64,000 nt of DNA from Desulfobacula sp. (GTDB taxonomy: Bacteria > Desulfobacterota > Desulfobacteria > Desulfobacterales > Desulfobacteraceae): the NCBI GenBank assembly GCA_023701135.1, contig JAMPXP010000006.1, positions 156,019-220,018 on the forward strand. The letters are read 5' to 3'. The notes below the pieces were generated by a model, which was given only the letters and a program-made list of their open reading frames with translations, made no database searches and had not been told where the DNA came from. Positions 43,089 to 52,119 of this stretch are shown piece by piece (positions within the stretch are counted from its first letter, which is position 1; each line of letters begins with the position of its first letter). A program made the translations under genes and the position numbers.

Positions 43089-43935
43089 TCTCCGCTGCCA
43101 ACACTGTCCCACAGGGACGAATTATAATGGCACAGACAGAGCAGTCATGACAATGGAAACCTTTGATAAAATAATTGATCAGATAAAATCTTTTAAAATT
43201 ATAAATGATGCGGTGCTGTATTTAGGCGGAGAACCTTTAATGAATAAAAATCTGCCTGTGATGTGTAAACGCATTAAAGAGGAAACTCGTGTTTTTCGGA
43301 CTTTTTTTAATACCAATGCCATGCTTTTGGATGAAGAAAAATGCCTGGAATTGTCAAAGACAAATATTGATGTGATATCTATCTCGATTGACGGTCGATC
43401 CCCGGAAGAGAATAATCTTGTCAGAAAAGGGTCTGATTACGCTATTGTTTTGAAAAATACTAAAATGTTAAAAAAATATCTGCCCAATGCTAAAATTGTC
43501 ATTGCAAATACGCAGATAAAGCGTTGGAATGATCCTGAAAATCCGGCTACACCGAATTTCCTGGCGAATGATTTTTCAGGCTTTATCATTGAAAGTACGT
43601 ATGCCATGGAATGGCCGGGCATGGATTTCAATAAATCTTCATTAAAGAACATTAGTCTGGAGACCGGCCCTCAAAAAAACTTTTGTAAAATGCTTTTCAC
43701 AGAAATGTCGGTTCGTTCCAATGGTGATGTAATCATCTGCTGCTATGATATTCTTGGACAGAACGTCATGGGCAATATCAATGATTCGGATCTTTTGTCT
43801 ATATGGAAGGGCAAGGCGTATAATGAATTGCGAAAAGCCATGCTGGCACAGGATATCGGGTCACTCCCGGGGATTTGCAAAAGATGTATTCATTTTACAG
43901 GACATAAACTGCTTCATAAGGATGCATTGGATTAA
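43024..43935 (+). CDS. Radical SAM/SPASM protein
   Basis: The radical SAM cluster motif is CNLRCQHC (CxxxCxxC), close to the N-terminus in IRVEASSACNLRCQHCPTG. A SPASM-type C-terminal domain with further cysteines follows (NGDVIICCYDILGQNVMGNI; GICKRCIHFTG). Such proteins modify peptides or carry out radical chemistry, and they occur in sugar loci. Its first ten residues come from the overlap with the TPR gene and look artificial, and no ribosome site precedes the ATG at 43024 or 43030. This agrees with the idea that a TPR-radical SAM fusion is interrupted at the G8 tract. The substrate is unknown. Confidence 0.8.
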   Translation: MNMFLRWGGPLRIRVEASSACNLRCQHCPTGTNYNGTDRAVMTMETFDKIIDQIKSFKIINDAVLYLGGEPLMNKNLPVMCKRIKEETRVFRTFFNTNAMLLDEEKCLELSKTNIDVISISIDGRSPEENNLVRKGSDYAIVLKNTKMLKKYLPNAKIVIANTQIKRWNDPENPATPNFLANDFSGFIIESTYAMEWPGMDFNKSSLKNISLETGPQKNFCKMLFTEMSVRSNGDVIICCYDILGQNVMGNINDSDLLSIWKGKAYNELRKAMLAQDIGSLPGICKRCIHFTGHKLLHKDALD

Positions 43936-44025
43936 TTGAAAATAATACAAGAGATATTTTTCAGCTATTGAATATGGGCAAAATCAGAATACAGATATAG
44001 AATTTTTGAAAATAAGGAGACAGTA

Positions 44026-45063
44026 ATGAGGACTATCCGTGGAGTTGCAGCAAAACAGATAATTAAAGGTGCATTGCTTAAGGAAAATGCCGAAGAGCAG
44101 GTGGCCGAGCATGTGGCCCAGGGGCTTGTCTTTACATCACTTCGGGGCACGGATTCCCATGGCATAAGGCTGATTCATCACTATCTGGCTGGCGTCAGGT
44201 CAGGCAGGATCAATGTTCGCCCATCCTATTCTGTGGAAAAAAGAATGCCCACGGTTGCAGTCCTTGATGCAGATCATACCTTCGGGCATGCTTCCGGAAT
44301 GGAAGCAGCCAGACTTGCTGTTGAGATGGCTGATGAATATGGATCAGGGAATGTTGCGGTTAAAAACTCCACCCATTTCGGTGCAGCCGCCTATTTTGCG
44401 ATAGATATAGCAGAACATGACATGATCGGCACAAGCTACACCCATTCTGATTCGCTGATCATTCCGACTCATGGCAAGCGCAGTTTCCTTGGGAATAACC
44501 CGGTCTGTTTTACTGCCCCTGTCAAGGGAGAAGGTCCTTTCTGTCTGGATATGGCAACCAGCATCATTACATTTAATGCGGTTCGTCAGCTCAGAGAAAG
44601 GGGAGAAAAAGCACCTGAAAATGTAGGTACGGATCAAAACGGTATCCCGACAACAAATGCCAACGAAATAACCATGCTGCTTCCGGTGGGTTCTTATAAA
44701 GGCTATGGGCTGAGCTTGATGGTTGAGGTTTTGTGCAGCATGCTCACCGGGATGCCTTATGGACCTCATATATCCAAGATGTTTGAAAACCTTGAAAATA
44801 AAAGGTATCTGGGGCATTTTGTGAGCGCAATGAATATCAGCGCTTTTATAGATGTTGATATCTTTAAAGAAAGAATGGCTGCGATGATAAACGAATTGAG
44901 AAATGAACCCCCGCTTGATCCGGCACAGGCGGTCATGGTGGCCGGAGACCCTGAAAAAAATCGTTTTTCGATCAGAAATATCGAAGGAATACCGCTTACT
45001 GAAAATGAGTTCAAAGAGTTTGAGGTGCTGAATAAAAAATACCAGCTTGGTGTGGAGATGTAA
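44026..45063 (+). CDS. Ldh2-family malate/lactate-type dehydrogenase
   Basis: This 345-residue protein belongs to the NAD(P)-dependent Ldh_2/MDH2 family, which reduces or oxidises 2-keto acids and 2-hydroxy acids. Family segments are LRGTDSHGIRLIHHYLAGVR, VKNSTHFGAAAYFA, GNNPVCFTAPVKG and a C-terminal GSYKGYGLSLMVEVLCSMLT. Its place between a radical SAM gene and a cytidylyltransferase gene suggests that it acts on a keto-acid sugar, perhaps a nonulosonate or an ulosonate precursor. That substrate is inference. GGAG at 44017-44020 is the ribosome site. Confidence 0.82.
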   Translation: MRTIRGVAAKQIIKGALLKENAEEQVAEHVAQGLVFTSLRGTDSHGIRLIHHYLAGVRSGRINVRPSYSVEKRMPTVAVLDADHTFGHASGMEAARLAVEMADEYGSGNVAVKNSTHFGAAAYFAIDIAEHDMIGTSYTHSDSLIIPTHGKRSFLGNNPVCFTAPVKGEGPFCLDMATSIITFNAVRQLRERGEKAPENVGTDQNGIPTTNANEITMLLPVGSYKGYGLSLMVEVLCSMLTGMPYGPHISKMFENLENKRYLGHFVSAMNISAFIDVDIFKERMAAMINELRNEPPLDPAQAVMVAGDPEKNRFSIRNIEGIPLTENEFKEFEVLNKKYQLGVEM

Positions 45064-45065
45064 AA

Positions 45066-45794
45066 ATGATGGATAAAAAAGAAAACATCATCGCCATGAT
45101 TCCAGCCAGAATCGGCAGTACCCGGTTGCCAAAAAAAAATCTGGCACTGATCAATGGAGAGCCTTTGATATCCTATGCGATTAAGGCGGCTAAATCATCA
45201 GGGATATTTGACAGAATCTTACTCAATGCAGATGACATTATTTTCAATGAAATCGCCGAACGATACGAGGTTGACTTTTATCATCGCCCCGAACATTTAG
45301 GCAGTTCAACAACCAAATCAGATGATGTGGTTTATGATTTCATAAAAAATCATCAAAGCGACGTGGTTGCCTGGGTGAACCCGACCTCTCCCTTGCAGAC
45401 GGGGCAGGAAATATATGATGTTGTCCGTTATTTTCAAAAAGAGAACCTGGACAGCCTTGTCACGGTTTTTGATCAGCAGGTGCATGCGAATTTTGACAAT
45501 TGCCCTCTGAATTACAGGACTGATGAACTTTTTGCACAGACACAGGATTTGACGCCGGTGGAACTTTTTGTGTATTCAGTGATGATGTGGAGGACAAAAG
45601 TCTTTTCCGATTCATATGAGAAAAAAAAGCATGCTTTTTTTGTCGGCAGGGTGGGATTTTATAAGGTAAGCAAGCTCAGTTCGATCATTATTAAGCGAAA
45701 AGAAGACCTTAAACTGGCTGAATTCGTATTAAAATCACTTGCAGACGGATCTGCGGATCAGGTTGAGTACGATTCAGTTGTCAAGGAGAGATAG
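45066..45794 (+). CDS. CMP-sugar cytidylyltransferase (NeuA/KdsB-like)
   Basis: The N-terminal loop IAMIPARIGSTRLPKKNLAL matches the CTP-binding signature of acylneuraminate and ulosonate cytidylyltransferases, and VVAWVNPTSPLQTGQEIYDV matches the second conserved region. It is 242 residues. It is distinct from PseF at 53654 and is clustered with two dehydrogenases, so it probably activates a different acidic sugar. A run of nine A (45131-45139) lies inside the CTP-binding signature. The start may be 45066 or the next ATG at 45069. Confidence 0.85.
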   Translation: MMDKKENIIAMIPARIGSTRLPKKNLALINGEPLISYAIKAAKSSGIFDRILLNADDIIFNEIAERYEVDFYHRPEHLGSSTTKSDDVVYDFIKNHQSDVVAWVNPTSPLQTGQEIYDVVRYFQKENLDSLVTVFDQQVHANFDNCPLNYRTDELFAQTQDLTPVELFVYSVMMWRTKVFSDSYEKKKHAFFVGRVGFYKVSKLSSIIIKRKEDLKLAEFVLKSLADGSADQVEYDSVVKER

Positions 45795-45795
45795 A

Positions 45796-46989
45796 ATGGG
45801 GCCGGAAACTTTTCTTCCGTTTGATTTGCTTATTGTTGGGGCCGGAATGTATGTCTGCGGAAAAGGGACACAGGGGTACGGTACGATCCTGCCAACTGCT
45901 TTTGAAGCCTGGCGTAAAGGATGGATTAAGACCATTCATCTTGCAGCGGCGACCCAAAAAAGTGCGGCTCTTGCAAGGAAAAAGTCTGAAGCACTCATGA
46001 AGATGACGGGGATGACACCGGATATTCGTTTTTATCCGGAAAATGAAGATGATCCCGCAGCTTATTTGGCAGCACTCAAAAGAATTTCAAGGCCTTGCGG
46101 GGCAATCGTTTCTGTGCCGGACAACCTGCACTTTAATATTACAAAGGACTTGATTGAACGAAAGGTCCATGTCCAGGTAGTGAAACCGCTGGTATCGACC
46201 ATTGATGAGAACAGAGAACTGATTGCGCTTAAGAATAAACATGAGGTCTACGGGTGTGTTGAATACCATAAACGCTTTGACGAGTCCAATCTCAAACTTT
46301 TGGATCTGATCCGAAAAGAGACTTTAGGAGAATTGCTGCATTTCAGGATTAATTATAGCCAGCGTAAAATTATTCCAACAACCACCTTCAGAAGCTGGGT
46401 GGATACGACCAATATTTTTCAATATCTTGGGGTGCATTATGTGGATCTCATTGCTTTTTTAACCCATGCCGCGCCACTGAGAGTCATGTCTGTGGGGATG
46501 AAAAAATATCTGTCCGGCAGAGGGATTGACACGTTTGATACGATTCAGACATTGATTGAGTGGCAGTTGCCTGAAGACAAAAAAACGTTTCTTTCTTCTC
46601 ATTTTACCGGCTGGATCGATCCGGATACGTCTACTGCCATGTCAGATCAGCGCCTGGAGGTCATCGGTACAAAAGGAAGGTATCACAGTGACCAGAAGGA
46701 CAGGGGGGTCACCCTGACAACCGACAGTCTCGGGTGTGAGCAGATCAATCCCTATTTTTGTCAATTCTATAATGATATTGACGGGAAGCATTTGAAGATT
46801 GACGGGTATGGACCTGAAAGTATCCTGCAATTTATTAAGGATTCGGCCGATATTATTAATGGTATAAAAAGAGTCTCAGACATGGCCGGGCTTCGGGCGA
46901 CTTTTGAGTCTTCCTTGTGCATATCAGAAGTTTTGGAGGCCTCAGAAAAAAGCCTGGCTGAAAACAACGGGTGGGTGCAGATCGGTTGA
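45796..46989 (+). CDS. Gfo/Idh/MocA-family sugar oxidoreductase
   Basis: The N-terminal part is a nucleotide-binding fold (FDLLIVGAGMYVCGKGTQGY) and the catalytic-type motif of the family is GCVEYHKRFDESNLKLLDLI. Proteins of this family oxidise or reduce sugars, often nucleotide-linked. The start at 45796 follows AAGGAG at 45783-45788; an upstream in-frame start at 45739 would overlap the cytidylyltransferase. It is 397 residues and begins one base after the previous stop. With the Ldh2-type gene it gives this operon two redox enzymes. The substrate is unknown. Confidence 0.82.
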   Translation: MGPETFLPFDLLIVGAGMYVCGKGTQGYGTILPTAFEAWRKGWIKTIHLAAATQKSAALARKKSEALMKMTGMTPDIRFYPENEDDPAAYLAALKRISRPCGAIVSVPDNLHFNITKDLIERKVHVQVVKPLVSTIDENRELIALKNKHEVYGCVEYHKRFDESNLKLLDLIRKETLGELLHFRINYSQRKIIPTTTFRSWVDTTNIFQYLGVHYVDLIAFLTHAAPLRVMSVGMKKYLSGRGIDTFDTIQTLIEWQLPEDKKTFLSSHFTGWIDPDTSTAMSDQRLEVIGTKGRYHSDQKDRGVTLTTDSLGCEQINPYFCQFYNDIDGKHLKIDGYGPESILQFIKDSADIINGIKRVSDMAGLRATFESSLCISEVLEASEKSLAENNGWVQIG

Positions 46990-47054
46990 TCCCTTGTCCG
47001 GAAAAGATTGACAGGGTCTGAATTGTCGGCATTATTCGATGAAAAGAGAATACA

Positions 47055-48485
47055 ATGAAAGCATCATTGATTATTAGAACAAAAAATGAGGAAAGATGGA
47101 TATCATCATGCCTGAAAAGTGTTTTTGCTCAAAAACACAAGGATTTTGAGGTAATAATTGTTGATAACGAGAGCACAGATTCCACGCTGGCAAAGGTTGC
47201 ACAATTCCCGGTTGAAAAAATCGTGCAATGCCAGAATTATATACCCGGCAAATCTTTAAATCTTGGAATTGCCAAGGCAGAAGGAGAATTCATCGTCTGT
47301 CTGTCCGGTCATTGTATTCCTGTTGACGAAAACTGGCTGGGAAATTTACTGATTAATTTTGATGATCCAGAGGTTGCGGGAGTTTATGGCAGGCAGGAGC
47401 CGTTGTCGTTTACATCCCCTGCGGACAAAAGAGACTTGATGCTTGTTTTCGGTCCTGAACGCAGGGTACAGAAAAAGGACAGTTTCTTTCATAATGCCAA
47501 TTCCATGATTCGAAAATCTGTCCTTGATCAGTTCCCTTTTGATGACAAGGTGACCAATATTGAGGATCGGGTCTGGGCCCAGGAAATATTAAACCACGGG
47601 TATAAAATTGTCTACGAGCCTTCGGCCAGTGTCTACCATTATCATGGTATTCATCAGGATGGTAATATCCAGCGGTGCACAAATGTGGTCAATATTATGG
47701 AAAGTCTCAGCGGAAATACCTATGAGAAAAATCATATGACCATGCTGGAGGATATGAATATTGCCGCTATTATTCCAATAAAGGGGAAGTCCAGAAAAAT
47801 CGGCAATGTACCACTGCTGCAGTATGCGATAAATTCCGCAAGAAAATCGAAATTTATTGATTCTGTGGTTGTCTCATCAGATAACAATCAGACAGTTGAG
47901 ACTGCCAAGAAAATGGGTGCTGATCTGGTGTTTTTGAGGGATCAGGAATTGTCAAAAGATTATGTTGGTCTTGAAAAAGTATATAAATATACACTGCACC
48001 AGATGGAAGAAACCGGGATACTTCCGGATATTGTCGTGCTGCTTGAAGTGACGTATCCTTTCCGTGATGACGGGCTGATCGATAATATGATTGATCGGCT
48101 GGTTTATAAAGGGCTGGATACCATTTTGCCGGCAAGGGTTGAAAGTAATGCTATCTGGATAGAGGAAGATGGGGAAATGAAACGGATTGATGAAGGGTTT
48201 GTTCCAAGACAGTATAAGCGTCCCGTATATTTAAGCTACAAAGGGCTGTGTTGCGTGACACGTCCGGAGTTCATAAGGTCTGAAGATGTTTTTGGAGAAA
48301 ATATAGGGGTGTTCAAAGTCGATAATCCTTATTCGTGTTTAGAAATAAGGAATGAAAAAGACCTTGATCATCCGGATGTAATACTTAAAAAGATCAGGGA
48401 GAACTGGATAGACAAGTCTGGATCTTTGAAGTTGAATCCAAAAATGGCAGCAGACCGTAAAGGGTTCATACATGGGAAAATTTAG
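47055..48485 (+). CDS. Fusion of GT2 glycosyltransferase and cytidylyltransferase-like domain
   Basis: Residues 1-225 are a GT-A family 2 glycosyltransferase: KASLIIRTKNEERWISSCLK, VIIVDNESTDSTLAKV and VCLSGHCIPVDENWLGNLL. Residues about 235-470 resemble a CMP-sugar cytidylyltransferase (NIAAIIPIKGKSRKIGNVPL; DIVVLLEVTYPFRDDGLIDN). In the second domain the CTP loop is degenerate: it lacks the usual ARGGSKxIPxKN. One protein could therefore both handle a CMP-sugar and transfer a sugar, or the second domain may only bind. The fusion is continuous in one frame. It lies in the second sugar operon. Confidence 0.82.
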   Translation: MKASLIIRTKNEERWISSCLKSVFAQKHKDFEVIIVDNESTDSTLAKVAQFPVEKIVQCQNYIPGKSLNLGIAKAEGEFIVCLSGHCIPVDENWLGNLLINFDDPEVAGVYGRQEPLSFTSPADKRDLMLVFGPERRVQKKDSFFHNANSMIRKSVLDQFPFDDKVTNIEDRVWAQEILNHGYKIVYEPSASVYHYHGIHQDGNIQRCTNVVNIMESLSGNTYEKNHMTMLEDMNIAAIIPIKGKSRKIGNVPLLQYAINSARKSKFIDSVVVSSDNNQTVETAKKMGADLVFLRDQELSKDYVGLEKVYKYTLHQMEETGILPDIVVLLEVTYPFRDDGLIDNMIDRLVYKGLDTILPARVESNAIWIEEDGEMKRIDEGFVPRQYKRPVYLSYKGLCCVTRPEFIRSEDVFGENIGVFKVDNPYSCLEIRNEKDLDHPDVILKKIRENWIDKSGSLKLNPKMAADRKGFIHGKI

Positions 48486-49371
48486 CAATATTGAATGGCA
48501 AAGCACTCACTGTCATCTATGTGGCGAAACCGTTGATTTTCAGCCATTGATGTTAAATGGTGAACCCATGAGGCAAGGTCAGTTCGGTTATGAGATTCAT
48601 CCGGTGATCTGTAAGTGTGGGTTGGTGTTTTTAAACCCTCGCTGGAGTGACAGGACCTATGGAGAGTTTTATGAGAAATACTATGACGATCTGTACCGCC
48701 TGGAGCTTAAACCCGATTACGGAATCGAGGGCGTTATTGGGCATATGGCGCAAATCTGGTCCAGAACAAAAAATCATTTTCCAGACAGGCATAGCATACA
48801 AAACGTCCTTGATGTTGGAAGCGGCTCAGGATATGGACTGAAATACCTTAAAAAGCAACTGCCGGATATAATGATTCATGGTATTGAAGCATCCCCCGAG
48901 TGTCGCCGGGTTTTATCAGAAGACGTCGGTGCCGTTCTGGTTGACAGTGATGTGGATGGACCCTGGTTAGAGAGCTATAAGGGTAAATTTGATTTTATGG
49001 TTATGCGGCATGTTGTTGAGCATCTACTGACTCCCATCGAAACGCTTGGCAGGCTGAAGCGTGCACTGGCAGCCAATGGAATGATGTATATCGCTGTTCC
49101 TGATATGATGCACCCACGGACTGTTTTGCGAGATTATGATAATTGGTGGGAGTATTATTTCAGAGCAGTTCATCCGTATTATTATTGTCGAGCAACATTG
49201 TTTGCCACCCTTGAGGCTGCGGGTTTATATCCTCGTGTCTGGGGTGAGGAAAATGAGGAAGTCTGGTGTCTGGTGACAAGCAGTGGTTCAAATGAAGAAA
49301 AAAGCAATAATATTTATGATGATCAGATGGCTGTATTGAGGCAATATTTGCCGGGACCCCAGAACAGATAA
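48472..49371 (+). CDS. SAM-dependent methyltransferase with N-terminal zinc ribbon (second)
   Basis: The N-terminus has CHLCGETVDF and CKCGLVFLNPRWSD, a zinc ribbon like that of the methyltransferase at 39077. The SAM-binding motif is VLDVGSGSGYGLKYL, followed by FMVMRHVVEHLLTPIETLGR. It is 299 residues and overlaps the preceding gene by 14 bases. Two such methyltransferases in the same operon suggest two methylated positions or two sugars. The substrate is not known. Confidence 0.8.
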   Translation: MGKFSNIEWQSTHCHLCGETVDFQPLMLNGEPMRQGQFGYEIHPVICKCGLVFLNPRWSDRTYGEFYEKYYDDLYRLELKPDYGIEGVIGHMAQIWSRTKNHFPDRHSIQNVLDVGSGSGYGLKYLKKQLPDIMIHGIEASPECRRVLSEDVGAVLVDSDVDGPWLESYKGKFDFMVMRHVVEHLLTPIETLGRLKRALAANGMMYIAVPDMMHPRTVLRDYDNWWEYYFRAVHPYYYCRATLFATLEAAGLYPRVWGEENEEVWCLVTSSGSNEEKSNNIYDDQMAVLRQYLPGPQNR

Positions 49372-49396
49372 AGCAGGAAAAAACATAGGTGGTATA

Positions 49397-51049
49397 ATGG
49401 ATAAAAAGATCACAAAAGATAATTCGATTATCGTTTTAATTGTGGCAACATCTTCAGGCGAAATTGACTGGATACTGCCTGCAATTAAAGCGTTTATGCA
49501 GAGAAATGATAATTTCCGAATGGTTACCGTTTTCGGGCATAAACTGATATTCGATCGATTCATGCAGACCAATCCGATACTTTTTAAAGAATTTTCAGAA
49601 ATTTCTTCACTCAATGTGGTTTCTCAGGAGCTGGATTCTATATTTTTCCGGGATATTGACCCTGAAAAGGTCAAAATTATTTTTAAAGATTATAATAACG
49701 ATGAATTTGCTTCATATAAGCTGGAAATATCAAACAGGTGCAGTAAGGCACTGCTGGTGAGCTATCCTCATTCCTGCCATATTTATTCTAGAATGGATAC
49801 CGATTCGATGTCAATATGTGAAGACCCGGATGCTTATAGTAAGCATGATATTTTTCTTCTGGGCTCTGAAAACGATATCCCCTATTGGTCCGAGTTTGTT
49901 GATATAAAAAAAATCAGGACATTGGGGACACCACGTTATGATACCTGGTATCTGAATATGTTTTTAAATGATCCAAAATTGAATTCGACGCAGGAATTTA
50001 AGGCCTCAAAGAAGGCCGGTAAGGTTTTCTTTTATATATCGCGTGGTGTTCATCCTCATTATTTAAGCCAACCGGATTATGACTATATTGTAAAATCAAT
50101 TGCGGACGCTGTATTTAAATATGATGATTCTTTATTGCTGATCAAACCTCATCCCAGACAGGATATCGGAGAATTGTTCAAATTGCTTGCGCCATATGAC
50201 AAACAGCGTTGTCTTGTTTCCGGGCTGCATCTTTTTCAATTGTCTTCGATGGCTGATGTTGTCATTTCAGGATGGTCTTCGGGTATACTTGATGCGCTGG
50301 CAGTTGGAAAACCGGTAATCGAATTTTGGCGGTTTGGAGGAAAGGACCCCCTATGCCGAAAAACCCCGGAGGGAGAATATACGACTATCTACCGGGAATT
50401 GGGACTTGCAGCGGCTGCGGATACAAAAGAAGAACTTGAACCTCTTTTGGAGAGTGCTTTAAAAAATCCTGGTGCCTCTGTATGGAAAGCTCAGGTTGAG
50501 GCATTTAAAACATGGTGTAAGCCTACGGATGATGTTTCACAGAATATTGCAAGATTGCTTGAAGCAGAATTGGAACAAATTTCCGCGCCAACAACACCCC
50601 GTATCTCTGAGACATCGGCTGCAGAATATGATCAGCAGGATGAATTAATTGATCATATGATTGAATATGTTTCGTTCCTGGTTGAAAATCAGATGAGTGA
50701 AAAAGCATCTGCCTGGTTTCAATTTATGTGTGACCAATTTCCGGATAATGTAAAAATATTGAATAATTACAGTATATTTTTGTTTAACCAGGGGGAAATT
50801 AAAAACGCAATAGACCATCTGGTGAAATGTTTGAATCAGACGCCTTCCTATCGTGAAGCTGCAGTGAATTTGATTCAAATTCTTTTAATTGTGGATCAGA
50901 TTGATGAGGCATTAGATATTGTTGTTGCTTATTACGCCCAGGCAAATGATGAAAAAAGCAAACGGTTTTTTCTACAGGCATTGGCAGACCAGTTAACAGA
51001 ACAGCAATTTGGTATTGTACATGAAAAGATAGCCCATATGCGACAATAA
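49397..51049 (+). CDS. GT-B/glycerophosphotransferase-like protein with C-terminal TPR repeats
   Basis: The first 400 residues match the second domain of the protein at 37059-38768: DAYSKHDIFLLGSENDIPYW, a HPRQDIGELF box and MADVVISGWSSGILDALAVG. The last 140 residues are TPR-like (MSEKASAWFQFMCDQFPDNV; ILNNYSIFLFNQGEIKNAID). The GSS box near VIEF is the pattern seen in CDP-glycerol glycerophosphotransferases and capsule GT-B enzymes. It is 550 residues and the last gene of the plus-strand run, converging on pseI. Donor and acceptor are unknown. Confidence 0.78.
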   Translation: MDKKITKDNSIIVLIVATSSGEIDWILPAIKAFMQRNDNFRMVTVFGHKLIFDRFMQTNPILFKEFSEISSLNVVSQELDSIFFRDIDPEKVKIIFKDYNNDEFASYKLEISNRCSKALLVSYPHSCHIYSRMDTDSMSICEDPDAYSKHDIFLLGSENDIPYWSEFVDIKKIRTLGTPRYDTWYLNMFLNDPKLNSTQEFKASKKAGKVFFYISRGVHPHYLSQPDYDYIVKSIADAVFKYDDSLLLIKPHPRQDIGELFKLLAPYDKQRCLVSGLHLFQLSSMADVVISGWSSGILDALAVGKPVIEFWRFGGKDPLCRKTPEGEYTTIYRELGLAAAADTKEELEPLLESALKNPGASVWKAQVEAFKTWCKPTDDVSQNIARLLEAELEQISAPTTPRISETSAAEYDQQDELIDHMIEYVSFLVENQMSEKASAWFQFMCDQFPDNVKILNNYSIFLFNQGEIKNAIDHLVKCLNQTPSYREAAVNLIQILLIVDQIDEALDIVVAYYAQANDEKSKRFFLQALADQLTEQQFGIVHEKIAHMRQ

Positions 51050-51072
51050 GGCTGCTTGGCAAGATGTGATTG

Positions 51073-52119
51073 CTATTTTATTATATCCCAAACCAAAGGC
51101 ATTCCCTTTTGAATATCTGCTTTTGCTTTTTTCCCCAGGATTGCTTCAAGGTGTTTAGGCGGCAGACCATTGCCCGGTCGGATTGACCGGATATTTTTCT
51201 CTGTGAACAGATCCCCTTTTTTAATGTTTTCAACAGCAAACAGGGAGCGCCGGAAGGCTTTGCTTTTTTCCTGGCTTTCTGTCAGTTCATAGCTTATTTT
51301 CCCAAGGGATTTTTCGGCAATTCTTATGTCTTTGATCATTTGTGCAAATTCGTTAGGTTCCATGGAAAAGGATGCATCAGGGCCTGAATCCTTCCGGTTC
51401 AGACAAAAATGTTTTTCTATGATACAGGCCCCCAAAGCAATAGAGGTTATAGCAACCGTGCTTCCCATGGTGTGATCGGACAATCCGGCCGGGACATTGA
51501 AGGTTTTGGATAAATCCGGAATCGTTTTTAGATTGGCTTCTTCAGGTAATGCCGGATAGGCTGATGTGCATTTTAAAAGCGCAATCTGATGACAGTTGTT
51601 TTCTTTGAGCGCATTGACCGCTTCTCTTATCTCATCAAGGCTGGCCATTCCGGTGGACATGATCACCGGTTTTCCTGTTGCAGCTACTTTTTTGAGCAGC
51701 GAAAGATCAACCAGCTCAAAGGAGGCAATCTTGTATGCGGGTACATCCATTTTTTCAAGAAAATCTACCGCAGTGTTGTCAAAGGGGGTTGAAAACAGGT
51801 CTATGTGGAGCGAGTCGGCAATTTTTTTTAATTTGGGCTGCCATTCCCAGGGGGTATAAGCCTCTTCATAGAGCTGGTAAAGCGTTTTTCCCTTCCAAAT
51901 CGTATCTTTTATCTTGAAGCATTCATTGTCGGAATCCATGGTAATGGTATCCGGCGTATAGGTCTGCAATTTTACGGCGTCAGCCCCTGCTTTTTTGGCT
52001 TCTTCAATTATTTTGACGGCCTTATCAAAATTTTTATTATGATTGGCCGACATTTCAGCAATGATATAGGCGGGATTGCCGGCTGAGATCATTCTTTTAT
52101 TGATGATGATGCTATTCAT
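51073..52119 (-). CDS. pseI: Pseudaminic acid synthase PseI
   Basis: PseI condenses 2,4-diacetamido-2,4,6-trideoxy-L-altrose with phosphoenolpyruvate to give pseudaminic acid. The NeuB-type barrel is visible (NPAYIIAEMSANHNKNFDKA; DAVKLQTYTPDTITMD; GLSDHTMG; IIEKHFCLNR), followed by a C-terminal SAF domain (GDLFTEKNIRSIRPGNGLPP). At 348 residues it is typical. The flanking pseG, pseF and pseB genes make PseI more likely than NeuB or LegI. It overlaps the pseGH gene by four bases. Confidence 0.94.
   Translation of the reverse strand: MNSIIINKRMISAGNPAYIIAEMSANHNKNFDKAVKIIEEAKKAGADAVKLQTYTPDTITMDSDNECFKIKDTIWKGKTLYQLYEEAYTPWEWQPKLKKIADSLHIDLFSTPFDNTAVDFLEKMDVPAYKIASFELVDLSLLKKVAATGKPVIMSTGMASLDEIREAVNALKENNCHQIALLKCTSAYPALPEEANLKTIPDLSKTFNVPAGLSDHTMGSTVAITSIALGACIIEKHFCLNRKDSGPDASFSMEPNEFAQMIKDIRIAEKSLGKISYELTESQEKSKAFRRSLFAVENIKKGDLFTEKNIRSIRPGNGLPPKHLEAILGKKAKADIQKGMPLVWDIIK

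Noticed and set aside
51073..52119. PseI considered as sialic acid (NeuB) or legionaminic acid synthase
   Set aside because: The family fold alone does not decide, but the adjacent pseB, pseF and pseGH genes and the absence of neuC or legionaminic genes favour pseudaminic acid.
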